From contig JAFDZC010000011.1 of NCBI GenBank assembly GCA_018267095.1, positions 1 through 64,000 of the forward strand: a DNA stretch of 64,000 nt. The letters run 5' to 3'. Below are positions 41,445 to 49,981 of the stretch, piece after piece (the first letter of the stretch is position 1; the number at the start of each line of letters is the position of its first letter). Position numbers and translations under genes: made by a program. The DNA is from Bacteroidota bacterium. Lineage in GTDB: Bacteria; Bacteroidota; Bacteroidia; Flavobacteriales; Flavobacteriaceae. Under the pieces are notes generated by a model that worked only from the letters and a program-made list of their open reading frames with translations, was not told the origin of the DNA and did not search any database.

Positions 41445-42176
41445 ATGAAAATCATCGCTGTCATTCCCGCACGATATGCCTCAACCCGATTTCCGGCCAA
41501 ACTCATGCAAGATTTGGGAGGCAAAACCGTTATCACACGCACTTATGAAGCCGCTGTCCAGACCCAATTGTTTGACGATGTTTTTGTGGTGACCGATTCA
41601 GAGTTGATTTTTAATGAAATTGTCGCTCAAGGCGGAAAAGCCATCATGAGCATCAAAACGCATGAATCGGGGAGTGATCGCATTGCCGAGGCTGTGGCCG
41701 ATTTGGCTGTTGATGTAGTGATTAATGTACAAGGCGATGAACCTTTTATCGATCGTGAATCATTGGCGCAACTCATCGAAGTATTTAAAACAGATATTGA
41801 AAGTCAGATTGACTTGGCTTCGCTGATGCGCGAGATTCATAAGCCTGAAGACATTCAAAATCCTAATAATGTAAAAGTGGTGGTTGACCGCAACAAGCGC
41901 GCTTTGTATTTTTCGCGTTCGGTGATTCCGCATTTGCGCGATGCCGATGCGACGGTAAAATATTATCAACACATCGGGATTTATGCTTTTCGCAAACAAG
42001 CGCTCATGGATTTTGCACAGTGGCCGATGCAAACTTTAGAGTCGGCCGAAAAACTCGAACAACTTCGCTACTTAGAATTCGGCAAACGCATACAAATGGT
42101 GACAACAACGCATGTTGGGGTAGGCATTGATACACCCGAAGATTTAGAGCGTGCTCGAGCGTTGTTGGTTCGTTAA
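41445..42176 (+). CDS. kdsB: 3-deoxy-manno-octulosonate cytidylyltransferase
   Basis: A 243-residue enzyme that activates KDO as CMP-KDO for lipopolysaccharide core synthesis. The nucleotide-binding N-terminus [18 protein letters not shown] is followed by [12 protein letters not shown], the substrate motif [12 protein letters not shown], and [12 protein letters not shown]. Later motifs [11 protein letters not shown] and the [19 protein letters not shown] block are also typical. Length is normal for the family. It is followed after 71 bp by the fasciclin gene on the same strand. Confidence 0.96.
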   Translation: MKIIAVIPARYASTRFPAKLMQDLGGKTVITRTYEAAVQTQLFDDVFVVTDSELIFNEIVAQGGKAIMSIKTHESGSDRIAEAVADLAVDVVINVQGDEPFIDRESLAQLIEVFKTDIESQIDLASLMREIHKPEDIQNPNNVKVVVDRNKRALYFSRSVIPHLRDADATVKYYQHIGIYAFRKQALMDFAQWPMQTLESAEKLEQLRYLEFGKRIQMVTTTHVGVGIDTPEDLERARALLVR

Positions 42177-42247
42177 AATATTCTTAATAAAAAACCAAGT
42201 TTGTTTGCATGGCGTAAGTGAGGTCATAATCCATAACACTTAGAACT

Positions 42248-42808
42248 ATGAAAACATTCAAATTAATCACTTCGGTATTTGCGTTGACCTTGGTATTCGT
42301 TGCTGCGCCAACCTACGCTCAAAAAACAAAAATGGTTGGGGGAGCGCCCATGTACCCGAGCAAAAACATCATTGAAAATGCGGTGAACTCAAAAGACCAT
42401 ACGACCTTGGTTGCCGCGGTTAAAGCAGCCGGATTGGTAGAAACCCTGCAAGGCAAAGGACCCTTCACGGTTTTTGCCCCGACCAATGAAGCCTTTGCCA
42501 AACTTCCGGCGAGAACAGTTGATTTTTTACTCAAACCCGAAAACATCAAAACACTACAAAGTATTTTGACGTATCACGTTTTGGCGGGTAAATTCAGCGC
42601 TGCACAAATGATGGCGCAAATCAACAAAGGTAAAGGAAAAGCTTCTTTCAAGACCGTTCAAGGCGGAATCTTGGTGGCCATGACGAAGAATGGCGCTATT
42701 GTGCTCACAGATGAAAATGGCAATACTGCTACCGTGACTATTAAAGATGTAAATCAATCCAACGGAGTAATTCACGTGGTTGATGCAGTTGTGACCCCGA
42801 AAAGCTAA
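42248..42808 (+). CDS. Secreted fasciclin (FAS1) domain protein
   Basis: A 186-residue protein: signal peptide ending PTYAQ, then one FAS1 domain (~40-185) with TVFAPTNEAFAKLP, LTYHVLAGKFSAAQM and a C-terminal GVIHVVDAVVTP. FAS1 domains mediate weak adhesion or matrix binding in secreted proteins. There is no lipobox or sorting domain, so it is probably periplasmic or released. A strong terminator follows within 20 bp. Confidence 0.92.
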   Translation: MKTFKLITSVFALTLVFVAAPTYAQKTKMVGGAPMYPSKNIIENAVNSKDHTTLVAAVKAAGLVETLQGKGPFTVFAPTNEAFAKLPARTVDFLLKPENIKTLQSILTYHVLAGKFSAAQMMAQINKGKGKASFKTVQGGILVAMTKNGAIVLTDENGNTATVTIKDVNQSNGVIHVVDAVVTPKS

Positions 42809-42827
42809 ACAAGCTTTTTATATACTG

Positions 42828-42864
42828 AAAAAGGAAGTTTCGATTGTTGAAGCTTCCTTTTTTT
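42828..42864 (+). terminator. Rho-independent terminator after the fasciclin gene
   Basis: AAAAGGAAG and CTTCCTTTT form the stem around a TTTCGATTGTTGAAG loop region, followed by a T-run. Its A-rich left side may also serve the converging methyltransferase gene, whose stop is at 42863. Confidence 0.8.
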
Positions 42865-43528
42865 ATTGATAGCGGTGAATCAAAATGAGTTCGTTGTGTG
42901 ATTCTACCCGAGGCAATCGCGTTACCTTAAACGGTTTGTTGTTGAACTGAGCATGGTATTGATCGTTGCGCGCATTGTCATCTTTGTGTAAAATCATGGT
43001 GTTGAACAAAATATAGCCGTTGGTTTTGAGCAACGAACCAATTTTGTTCATAAAGAATTTTTCGAACAAAAAGTTGGGCATGGTGGTATCTTGAAACACA
43101 TCAATCACAATCAAATCGTATTGAAACGGAGTGCGCAATACATAATCAAAGGCATCGCCCACGACCATTTTAAGGTTTGGAATTTGATGGAGCCCAAAGT
43201 ATTCATTGGCTAATTTGATGACTTCGGGGTCAATTTCAACACCGGTGATTTTACCGGTAAATTTGATTTCGTCGGTAAGGGTTTTGATGACGCTACCGCC
43301 GGCCACGCCCAAAACCAAAACATCTTGCATGTTGCGAATGTGGTTGAAGCCAATTTTTTTAAGACCTTTTCTGAGCACGCGTTGTAAGCTGCCATAGGAG
43401 TAGTTGGTGTTTTTGGAATCTAATACGAGTTGTCCGTTGGCCCAAGTAACCTCGAGGTTTTTGCTCACCGAAGATTTTTTCTGATGAATTTTAATCGGAA
43501 CAATATAGCTAAGCCACCTTTTGAGCAT
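42863..43528 (-). CDS. Spermidine-synthase-like SAM-dependent methyltransferase fold protein
   Basis: A 221-residue Rossmann-fold protein. The glycine-rich motif VLVLGVAGGSVIKTL (~70-84) is followed by the acidic ITGVEIDPEVIKLANEYF, MVVGDAFDYVL and YDLIVIDVFQDTTMP. This order matches spermidine synthase and its methyltransferase-like relatives. The usual spermidine-synthase gatekeeping loop (DxSDP-like) is replaced by DVFQDTTMP, and the N-terminal beta domain is short. I therefore call it spermidine-synthase-like without assigning aminopropyl transfer. TATTTTTG at 43543-43550 (minus) is a possible -7 element. Confidence 0.8.
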   Translation of the reverse strand: MLKRWLSYIVPIKIHQKKSSVSKNLEVTWANGQLVLDSKNTNYSYGSLQRVLRKGLKKIGFNHIRNMQDVLVLGVAGGSVIKTLTDEIKFTGKITGVEIDPEVIKLANEYFGLHQIPNLKMVVGDAFDYVLRTPFQYDLIVIDVFQDTTMPNFLFEKFFMNKIGSLLKTNGYILFNTMILHKDDNARNDQYHAQFNNKPFKVTRLPRVESHNELILIHRYQ

Positions 43529-43585
43529 TTGAAAAATTTTCTCAAAAATAACAGATTAATGCTAATTTTACAGAAATAGTTGTTC

Positions 43586-44155
43586 ATGAAAAAAGCCTTG
43601 TACCGTTTTGTTTTCTGTAAGCTGATGGGCTGGAAAATCATCGGTGGTGTGGATGAAAAAATACAGCAATGCGTGTTTATGATTCTGCCGCATACCAGTT
43701 GGCATGACTTCTATTTAGGGCTTTTTGCCCGAGGAATTTCGGGTTTAGAAATGCACTTTGTGGGCAAGAAAGAACTATTTCGTTTTCCGTTTGGCGCTTA
43801 TTTTAGGTGGATGGGTGGCGCTCCGCTCGATCGTTCTGGTGGACTCAATAAAGTGGATGCCATTGCTGAAATCTTCAAGCGCAAAGCAGTTTTTAGATTG
43901 GGTATTTCGCCTGAAGGCACGCGTAAGAAAGTCACTGAGCTCAAATCGGGGTTTTACTACATTGCGCTCAAAGCAGGCGTTCCGATTATTCCGGTGGCTT
44001 TTGATTATAAAAACAAAGAAATTCGTTGGGGACAACCTTTTATGCCCACCGGAAATTATCCGCAAGACTTAAAAGTATTATTACCTCATTTTAAAAATGC
44101 CAGCGGAAAATATCCACAAAATGATTTTGACATTCCCACAGACCATTTACTATAA
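43586..44155 (+). CDS. Lysophospholipid acyltransferase family protein (PlsC-like)
   Basis: A 189-residue protein from the ATG at 43586. The acyltransferase motifs appear in order: PHTSWHDFYLG (the H-x4-D catalytic block as HTSWHD), VGKKELFRFPFGAYFRWMGGAPLDR, the FRLGISPEGTRKK motif, and GFYYIALKAGVPIIPVAF. This is the small form of 1-acyl-glycerol-3-phosphate acyltransferase seen in many Bacteroidota. Its exact acyl acceptor is unknown. The M14 peptidase gene starts 3 bp after its stop, suggesting a shared transcript. Confidence 0.9.
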   Translation: MKKALYRFVFCKLMGWKIIGGVDEKIQQCVFMILPHTSWHDFYLGLFARGISGLEMHFVGKKELFRFPFGAYFRWMGGAPLDRSGGLNKVDAIAEIFKRKAVFRLGISPEGTRKKVTELKSGFYYIALKAGVPIIPVAFDYKNKEIRWGQPFMPTGNYPQDLKVLLPHFKNASGKYPQNDFDIPTDHLL

Positions 44156-44158
44156 TAT

Positions 44159-45313
44159 ATGGATACAGCTTTCTACGCCGATCAGTATCGCGAACCATCT
44201 CTTTCAGGACGATACATTACTTTAGAACATTTAGAGCCGTTATTACAAAGATTGCCTTCGGGTTCGGTTACTGCGATTGGTAGTTCGGTTCAGCAACAAC
44301 CTATTTATGCGGTCAGACTTGGTCAGGGCGCTACGCGTATTTTGATGTGGTCGCAAATGCACGGCAACGAGAGCACGACGACCAAGGCTTTGTTTGACTT
44401 TTTTAATTTTTTGACCAGCGAGGAACCGCGTGCGAAACGTTGGTTGGAACATTTTACACTGATGTGTTTGCCGATGCTCAATCCGGACGGATCGCGGGCC
44501 TATACGCGCGAAAACGCCTCTGGTATTGACTTGAACCGCGACGCACAAGCACTCATACAACCCGAGAGCAGGGCATTGCGCAGTTGTTTTGAGCAATTTG
44601 AACCGCATTACTGTTTTAATCTGCACGATCAGCGGACCATTTATGCGGTGGGCGATACCCATCAACCGGCAACCGTTTCATTTTTGGCACCGGCCTATAA
44701 TTTTGAACGCGAGATCAATAACACGCGTTTGCAAGCCATCAACATTATTGCTGCTATGAACGATGAATTGCAAAAGTTTATTCCCGGGCAAGTAGGCCGA
44801 TTTGACGATGCATTTAATTTGAACTGTGTAGGTGATACTTTTCAAGCGGCCGGGGTGCCGACCATTTTATTTGAAGCGGGACATCATCCGAATGATTACC
44901 AACGTGAGGTGACCAGAAAGTGGATGTGTATGTCGCTTTTTTCAGCTTTACAGTATATTTACGAAAACGTTGTAGTTGACAATAAAACACATGATTACTT
45001 AAATATTCCTCAAAATAAGGTGGCTTTTTTTGATATTGTTTATAAAAATGTCAAAATAAATTATGATGGTATTGAAAAAAATACGAATTTCGCGATACAA
45101 TTTGCTGAAGAATTGTTTGAGAATCAGATTCGTTGGAATGCTTTTTTTGCTCAAATCGGAGTTTTAGAAGGCTTCTACGGTCACCAAGAGTTTGACGCTC
45201 GAGGCGAATTATATTCTGACAATCAAACGAATATTCCGAAATTAGAATCAAAAGCTGATTTTTATTTAGGAAAAAACACTGAAATTGTTAACGGGCTTCC
45301 GAAAAATTTATAA
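44159..45313 (+). CDS. M14 family zinc carboxypeptidase
   Basis: A 384-residue protein without a signal peptide. The zinc ligands are in WSQMHGNEST (H67 and E70 approx.) and NLHDQRTIYAVGD. The Arg-containing substrate site is ASGIDLNRDA, and the catalytic glutamate is in ILFEAGHHPNDYQ (~residue 239). The C-terminal ~110 residues form an extra domain of unknown function. The absence of a signal suggests a cytoplasmic peptidase acting on short peptides or peptidoglycan-derived substrates. The promoter of the next gene overlaps its stop codon. Confidence 0.9.
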   Translation: MDTAFYADQYREPSLSGRYITLEHLEPLLQRLPSGSVTAIGSSVQQQPIYAVRLGQGATRILMWSQMHGNESTTTKALFDFFNFLTSEEPRAKRWLEHFTLMCLPMLNPDGSRAYTRENASGIDLNRDAQALIQPESRALRSCFEQFEPHYCFNLHDQRTIYAVGDTHQPATVSFLAPAYNFEREINNTRLQAINIIAAMNDELQKFIPGQVGRFDDAFNLNCVGDTFQAAGVPTILFEAGHHPNDYQREVTRKWMCMSLFSALQYIYENVVVDNKTHDYLNIPQNKVAFFDIVYKNVKINYDGIEKNTNFAIQFAEELFENQIRWNAFFAQIGVLEGFYGHQEFDARGELYSDNQTNIPKLESKADFYLGKNTEIVNGLPKNL

Positions 45314-45318
45314 ATTTG
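45285..45318 (+). promoter_or_regulatory. Promoter of the Lrp/AsnC gene
   Basis: TTG at 45285-45287 and TAAATTTG at 45311-45318 (exact TAnnTTTG), 23 bp apart. The TAA of the -7 element is also the stop codon of the M14 peptidase. Implied leader about 60-65 nt. Confidence 0.6.
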
Positions 45319-45386
45319 AAGCATCTGTTAAATAAATAGCAATATCAGATAAGTAACAAGACATTAAAAACAAACAAGAATAATTT

Positions 45387-45866
45387 ATGAGCAAGTTTCG
45401 ACTCGATGAAGTAGACCACCAAATCTTAGACATGTTAATTGACAATACCAGAATTCCTTTTACTGATATTGCAAAAAAATTGTTGATTTCAGCCGGAACT
45501 GTTCATGTCCGTGTGAAAAAAATGGAAGATGCCGGAATCATTCAAGGTTCATCGTTGGTGTTGGATTACGATAAATTGGGCTATTCATTTATTGCCTATA
45601 TTGGTGTTTTCTTGAACAATACCTCGCAAACCAAATTTGTTTTGGAGCGTATCAACGAAATTCCATACATTACGGTTGCCTCGGTGACTACAGGTAAATT
45701 CAATATTTTCTGTAAAATCCGTGCACGCGATACCAAACACGCCAAAGAAGTGATTTATATGATTGACGATATTGAAGGTGTTTACAGAACTGAAACCATG
45801 ATTTCACTTGAAGAGAGCATTAACGACAAAAAGCGTTTGATGCACACGATTTTCAAGAATATGTAA
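45387..45866 (+). CDS. Lrp/AsnC family transcriptional regulator
   Basis: A 159-residue regulator. The N-terminal helix-turn-helix (residues ~5-55: LDEVDHQILDMLIDNTRIPFTDIAKKLLISAGTVHVRVKKME split across two helices) is followed by a RAM/AsnC ligand-binding domain (~70-150: YIGVFLNNTSQTKFVLERINEI, VASVTTGKFNIFCKI). Such proteins form octamers and usually sense an amino acid. It is transcribed alone, between its own promoter and a terminator. Confidence 0.94.
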   Translation: MSKFRLDEVDHQILDMLIDNTRIPFTDIAKKLLISAGTVHVRVKKMEDAGIIQGSSLVLDYDKLGYSFIAYIGVFLNNTSQTKFVLERINEIPYITVASVTTGKFNIFCKIRARDTKHAKEVIYMIDDIEGVYRTETMISLEESINDKKRLMHTIFKNM

Positions 45867-45891
45867 TCACTTGAACGCCTTATTATACTAG

Positions 45892-45920
45892 AACCTCAAG
45901 TGCAAGCTTGGGGTTTTTTT
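45892..45920 (+). terminator. Rho-independent terminator after the Lrp/AsnC gene
   Basis: AACCTCAAG and CTTGGGGTT form a 9-bp stem with one G-U pair around TGCAAG, followed by a run of T. Confidence 0.8.
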
Positions 45921-45947
45921 ATTTGTTGGACTTGACCGTTTTTTACT

Positions 45948-48506
45948 ATGTATGCATTGACTAAGACCGAACGATTTGATCAGCATGTACGCTCGAAATA
46001 CTATGTGTACAACAGTGTTTTTTTGACGCTTCCGTTTGATGCGGTTGACAATACCGGCGTTTTATTGCCTTTGTTCTCAGAGGTTTGTGAGCGCGGATTT
46101 GAAAAACACGAAACGCCGCTGGACATCGTAGCTTTTTTTACACAAAAGTATTTAGATTCGCCTTCAGAGGCCGAGCGTATTGGTTTGCTTTTCAGGTTTA
46201 TTCAGTTTGTGGAACGGCAGATTGTACTTTTTGATGCCATTGAAGATGCCGCCTTTTCGATGGTGAATAACCTTGAAGGTAAAGGCTCTCTGCGCGATAC
46301 CAAAGACACGGCCGAAGCGCGTGGTTTGCTTTTAGAATACAGAAAATTTCTCGAAGCATTTCAGGTTCGACCGGTGCTCACGGCGCATCCGACGCAGTTT
46401 TATCCGGGCAGTGTTTTGGGAATTATTACCGATTTGACCCAAGCCATCCGAGAAGATGATTTGGTTTTAATCAAGCAACTTTTGGCGCAGTTGGGCAAGA
46501 CACCGTTCATCAAAAAAGAAAAACCAACTCCATACGATGAAGCCGTGAGTTTGACGTGGTATTTAGAAAACGTCTTTTATCAAACCGCCGGCGAGATGAT
46601 GTCGTATTTGCAAAAGAATGTTTTTGCGGGTGTTGCCATGAATCATCCACTGATTCAGTTGGGTTTTTGGCCCGGAGGCGATCGCGACGGCAATCCGTTT
46701 GTCACGACCCAAATTACGCTCGAAGTGGCCAGTCGTCTTCGATCATCGATATTGAAGTGTTATTATAAAGACATCAGAAATCTCAAACGCAAGTTGACGT
46801 TTCGACAAGTGGATGCGCTTTTGGCCGACTTGGAAGCGAAGATTTATCGCTCGGTTTTTTATTCGCGCGGTGAATTGTATTTGAGCTGTGAAGAATTTAA
46901 AAGTCAATTGCTGGCCATCCGACAAATTGTGGTAAATGAGCATCAGTCGCTCTATTTGGATCAAATCAATGAACTCATCAACAAAGTGACTTTGTTTGGT
47001 TTTTATTTCGCCTCACTCGACATTCGTCAGAACAGCAAAATTCACGAGGATGTATTTAAAACCTTGCAATTATACCCAGCCAATTACGCTCAGAAGTCAA
47101 CCCCTGAAAAGCTCGATTTTCTGGCTGAGCTCAAAGCCCAATTAAAGCCAACTGATTTTACTGATGAGCAAGTTTCTACAACGCTGGATTCTGTGTTGGC
47201 GATGAAGACCATTCAAGAACAAAACGGAGCTTTGGGGTCGCATCGTTATATTATTAGCAATTGCGAAAGTGCCGAGCAAGTACTACAGGTTTATGCGCTG
47301 ATGCGACTCACGGGTTGGGAACAACCTACGGCCGATATAGTTCCGCTTTTTGAGATAATTGACGACTTGAAAAACGCGCATCTCATCATGGAGCAACTCT
47401 TTCAGTGCGCGGCTTATCGTGGGCACCTTGCCAGTCGTAACCAGCAACAAACGGTGATGCTTGGTTTCTCGGACGGAACCAAAGACGGTGGTTATTTGAT
47501 GGCTAATTGGAGTATATACAAAGCCAAAGAAAATATTACAAAAGTCTCGCGTCGATATGGTATTGAAGTAATTTTCTTTGACGGTCGCGGCGGACCTCCG
47601 GCACGTGGCGGTGGAAAAACACATAAATTTTATGCTTCGATGGGCGACACCATTGAGAGTCAGCAAATTCAAGTAACGGTGCAGGGTCAAACGATTAGTT
47701 CAAACTTTGGAACGCTGGATTCTTGCAGGTATAATTTAGAGAATTTACTCAGCGCCGGTGCGGCCAATCAAGTGTTTTCTGAGCCTAAGTCATCACTGAG
47801 TTCTGACCAGAAAGACACTTTGGATGAGTTGGCTCAGTTGGGCTATGACGCATATACTCGTTTTAAAGAGCACCCGAAGTTTATTCCGTACCTTGAAAAA
47901 ATGAGTACGCTAAATTATTACGCCAAAACCAACATCGGCAGCCGACCTTCGAAACGCAAAAGCAGCGAACAACTCGAGTTTTCTGAACTGCGCGCCATTC
48001 CGTTTGTGGGTTCTTGGAGTCAGCTCAAACAAAATGTTCCCGGGTTTTTCGGCGTCGGTTCGGCTTTGAAACATTTTGAAGAAAACGGTCGTTGGGATGA
48101 ACTTCAATCGTTATATGATTCATCTTTATTCTTTAAAACCTTGCTCGAGAACAGTATGATGTCGCTGGCCAAATCATTTTTTGCGCTGACAGCTTATATG
48201 AAAGACGACGCTGAGTTTGGCACTTTTTGGCAGATTATTTATGACGAGTATCAGTTGACCAAACGTCTGCTGTTGAAAATAGCCGGTCATCGTGAACTCA
48301 TGGAAAATTACCCAGACGGTAAGGCATCCATAGAGATGCGCGAGCATATTGTTAAGCCTTTGCTTGTGATTCAGCAGTATGCACTGATGCGCATTGCTCA
48401 ATTGCAAAAGGAAGCCTCAGCAGACATAGAACTAATTGAAAAATATCAAAAATTAGTCACGCGCTCGCTTTTTGGCAATACCAATGCGAGTAGAAATTCG
48501 GCATAA
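45948..48506 (+). CDS. ppc: Phosphoenolpyruvate carboxylase
   Basis: An 852-residue enzyme that makes oxaloacetate from PEP and bicarbonate, replenishing the TCA cycle. Catalytic signatures: VLTAHPTQ with the active-site histidine near residue 147, FWPGGDRDGNPFVT, LGFSDGTKDGGYLMANW, the essential glycine-rich loop FFDGRGGPPARGGGKTH (~540-556), and a C-terminal RNSA that replaces the RNTG end of the E. coli enzyme. The protein is slightly shorter than E. coli PPC (883). The DinB gene begins one base after its stop. Confidence 0.96.
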   Translation: MYALTKTERFDQHVRSKYYVYNSVFLTLPFDAVDNTGVLLPLFSEVCERGFEKHETPLDIVAFFTQKYLDSPSEAERIGLLFRFIQFVERQIVLFDAIEDAAFSMVNNLEGKGSLRDTKDTAEARGLLLEYRKFLEAFQVRPVLTAHPTQFYPGSVLGIITDLTQAIREDDLVLIKQLLAQLGKTPFIKKEKPTPYDEAVSLTWYLENVFYQTAGEMMSYLQKNVFAGVAMNHPLIQLGFWPGGDRDGNPFVTTQITLEVASRLRSSILKCYYKDIRNLKRKLTFRQVDALLADLEAKIYRSVFYSRGELYLSCEEFKSQLLAIRQIVVNEHQSLYLDQINELINKVTLFGFYFASLDIRQNSKIHEDVFKTLQLYPANYAQKSTPEKLDFLAELKAQLKPTDFTDEQVSTTLDSVLAMKTIQEQNGALGSHRYIISNCESAEQVLQVYALMRLTGWEQPTADIVPLFEIIDDLKNAHLIMEQLFQCAAYRGHLASRNQQQTVMLGFSDGTKDGGYLMANWSIYKAKENITKVSRRYGIEVIFFDGRGGPPARGGGKTHKFYASMGDTIESQQIQVTVQGQTISSNFGTLDSCRYNLENLLSAGAANQVFSEPKSSLSSDQKDTLDELAQLGYDAYTRFKEHPKFIPYLEKMSTLNYYAKTNIGSRPSKRKSSEQLEFSELRAIPFVGSWSQLKQNVPGFFGVGSALKHFEENGRWDELQSLYDSSLFFKTLLENSMMSLAKSFFALTAYMKDDAEFGTFWQIIYDEYQLTKRLLLKIAGHRELMENYPDGKASIEMREHIVKPLLVIQQYALMRIAQLQKEASADIELIEKYQKLVTRSLFGNTNASRNSA

Positions 48507-48507
48507 T

Positions 48508-49032
48508 ATGAACATCAAACAAATAACATCAGCAGAATACGCGGCTTATTACGCGCCCATTTTACATACGGTTAGCGATGAATATTCACTTTTGGAAGAA
48601 CTCGAAATCTCGGTGCACCGACTCATTAAATTTGTACAAAATATTCCAATGGATAAGTTTGATTATCGCTATGCTGAGGGTAAATGGACCATCAAGGATA
48701 TTTTGTTGCATTTGATAGATGCAGAGCGCATTTTTGCTTACAGAGCTTTGCGTTTTGCGCGTCGTGATAGGATACCGCTGGCTAGTTTTGACGAAGATGC
48801 ATATGTGATTTCAGCGGGTGCAAATCAGAGAAATATTCAAGATTTGCTATCGGAATTGGCCACGGTCAGGCAAGCCACTTTGGCTTTGTTTAAGACTTTT
48901 TCAGACGATGATTTATTACAAATTGGGCAAGCTTCAGGGCAACCGATGTCGGTACGGGCTTTGGGTTTTGTGATCATTGGGCATCAGAACCACCATCAAA
49001 AGATCTTTCAAGAAAGATACCTCAATCAATAA
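48508..49032 (+). CDS. DinB family protein
   Basis: A 174-residue four-helix-bundle protein of the DinB/YfiT-like superfamily. Recognised by KWTIKDILLHLIDAERIFAYRALRFARRD and a late VIIGHQNHHQKIFQERYL, which provide the usual metal-binding histidines. Family members act as thiol-dependent transferases or hydrolases; the function here is not known. I use the ATG at 48508, one base after the ppc stop, because an upstream in-frame ATG at 48472 lies within ppc. Its 3' end overlaps the convergent glycosylase gene by 11 bp. Confidence 0.88.
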   Translation: MNIKQITSAEYAAYYAPILHTVSDEYSLLEELEISVHRLIKFVQNIPMDKFDYRYAEGKWTIKDILLHLIDAERIFAYRALRFARRDRIPLASFDEDAYVISAGANQRNIQDLLSELATVRQATLALFKTFSDDDLLQIGQASGQPMSVRALGFVIIGHQNHHQKIFQERYLNQ

Positions 49033-49504
49033 GTGCCCTTTGCCAAGCCGCTAATTTGTGTTCGAACTTAAGGGTATGCGCCGGACTGGTTGAGGGTAGT
49101 ATCTCTTTTTCGAGGGTGACTAGATGACCAAATTTCTTGTTGAATAATCGATGGCTTTCTTGTCCGTTGAAGATGATTTTTTGAATGTTTGGATACTGCT
49201 GTAACAATCCAATCAAATCATTTTCTTCGGGATTTTTGATGTTGCTGTCTAGGCTTCCGGCGCGTTCGCAATGTTTGAGCACATCCCATAAAGCCAAACG
49301 ATTATTGAGTATTAGTGCTTTTTTTTCGGCAAAATTTTCAGGAACTGCCCCTTGGTTATAAATTGAACAGATGATGTTCCAGAATTTATTTTGCTTGTGG
49401 GCATAATATTCGCCTTGTGTCAAGGAAGCTACACCGGGCATGGTGCCCAGAATTAAAATGCGTGCTTGCGTATTAATAATCGGAGGAAAGCTCTCTAATT
49501 TCAT
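49022..49504 (-). CDS. DNA-deoxyinosine glycosylase / UDG superfamily protein
   Basis: About 160 residues from the ATG at 49504 (MKLESFPPIINTQARILILG). The Mug/UDG-like pattern is clear: ILILGTMPGVASLTQGEYYAHKQNKFWNII at the N-terminus and STSPAHTLKFEHKLAAWQRAL at the C-terminus, the latter being the substrate-intercalating loop region. It matches the DNA-deoxyinosine (hypoxanthine) glycosylase family, which starts base-excision repair of deaminated adenine. It may share a transcript with the acidic-protein gene 36 bp upstream. Confidence 0.88.
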   Translation of the reverse strand: MKLESFPPIINTQARILILGTMPGVASLTQGEYYAHKQNKFWNIICSIYNQGAVPENFAEKKALILNNRLALWDVLKHCERAGSLDSNIKNPEENDLIGLLQQYPNIQKIIFNGQESHRLFNKKFGHLVTLEKEILPSTSPAHTLKFEHKLAAWQRALID

Positions 49505-49540
49505 AGCAAACAAAAAGGAACCCCGAAAGGTTCCTGTTTT

Positions 49541-49966
49541 TTATTCTTCATCTTCGTCGTCTTCGTCGTCAAAGTTATCGCTGGTTTCAAAGTCGTCATC
49601 CTCATCGTCTTCGTCATCGTCAGAACCACCCGGATCTTTGGTTACATCCACTTCTTCTTCGTCTTCATCTTCAGAAGCAGTGGCATCGTCTTCCATTTCG
49701 ATGTCTTTGATTACATCAATTGGTTCTACAATATCGTCCAAATCGTCTTCTTCTTCAAATTTCTCGAGACGGCTGGCCAATTTGGTGCTTACTTTTACTA
49801 AATAGATGGTGTCTTCAGTGCGAACTTCCACGGCCTCAATCAATTCGTTTTGGGCATTTCTAAAACGGATGATGTTGGAATCGTCATATCCGTCCGGAAA
49901 TTTTTCCATCAAAAGATTGAGGATTTCATTGGTGAGTTTTGAATAGTCTACAATGATTCGTTTCAT
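49541..49966 (-). CDS. Small protein with a strongly acidic C-terminal tail
   Basis: A 141-residue protein. Residues 1-75 form a plausible small alpha/beta domain (IIVDYSKLTNEILNLLMEKFPDG, then RFRNAQNELIEAVEVRTEDTIYLVKV). Residues ~70-141 are almost entirely Glu and Asp with a few Ser/Gly/Pro. Close relatives in Flavobacteria are, as I recall, often labelled DNA primase, but no primase motif is present. The acidic tail could mimic nucleic acid or bind cations. It starts 15 bp after the deoxyhypusine-synthase-like gene, in the same direction. Confidence 0.8.
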   Translation of the reverse strand: MKRIIVDYSKLTNEILNLLMEKFPDGYDDSNIIRFRNAQNELIEAVEVRTEDTIYLVKVSTKLASRLEKFEEEDDLDDIVEPIDVIKDIEMEDDATASEDEDEEEVDVTKDPGGSDDDEDDEDDDFETSDNFDDEDDEDEE

Positions 49967-49981
49967 AGGTTAAGTGTAATT

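Noticed and set aside
49440-49805. A plus-strand open frame encoding poly-serine
   Set aside because: It is the antisense of the Glu/Asp codon run in the acidic protein gene.
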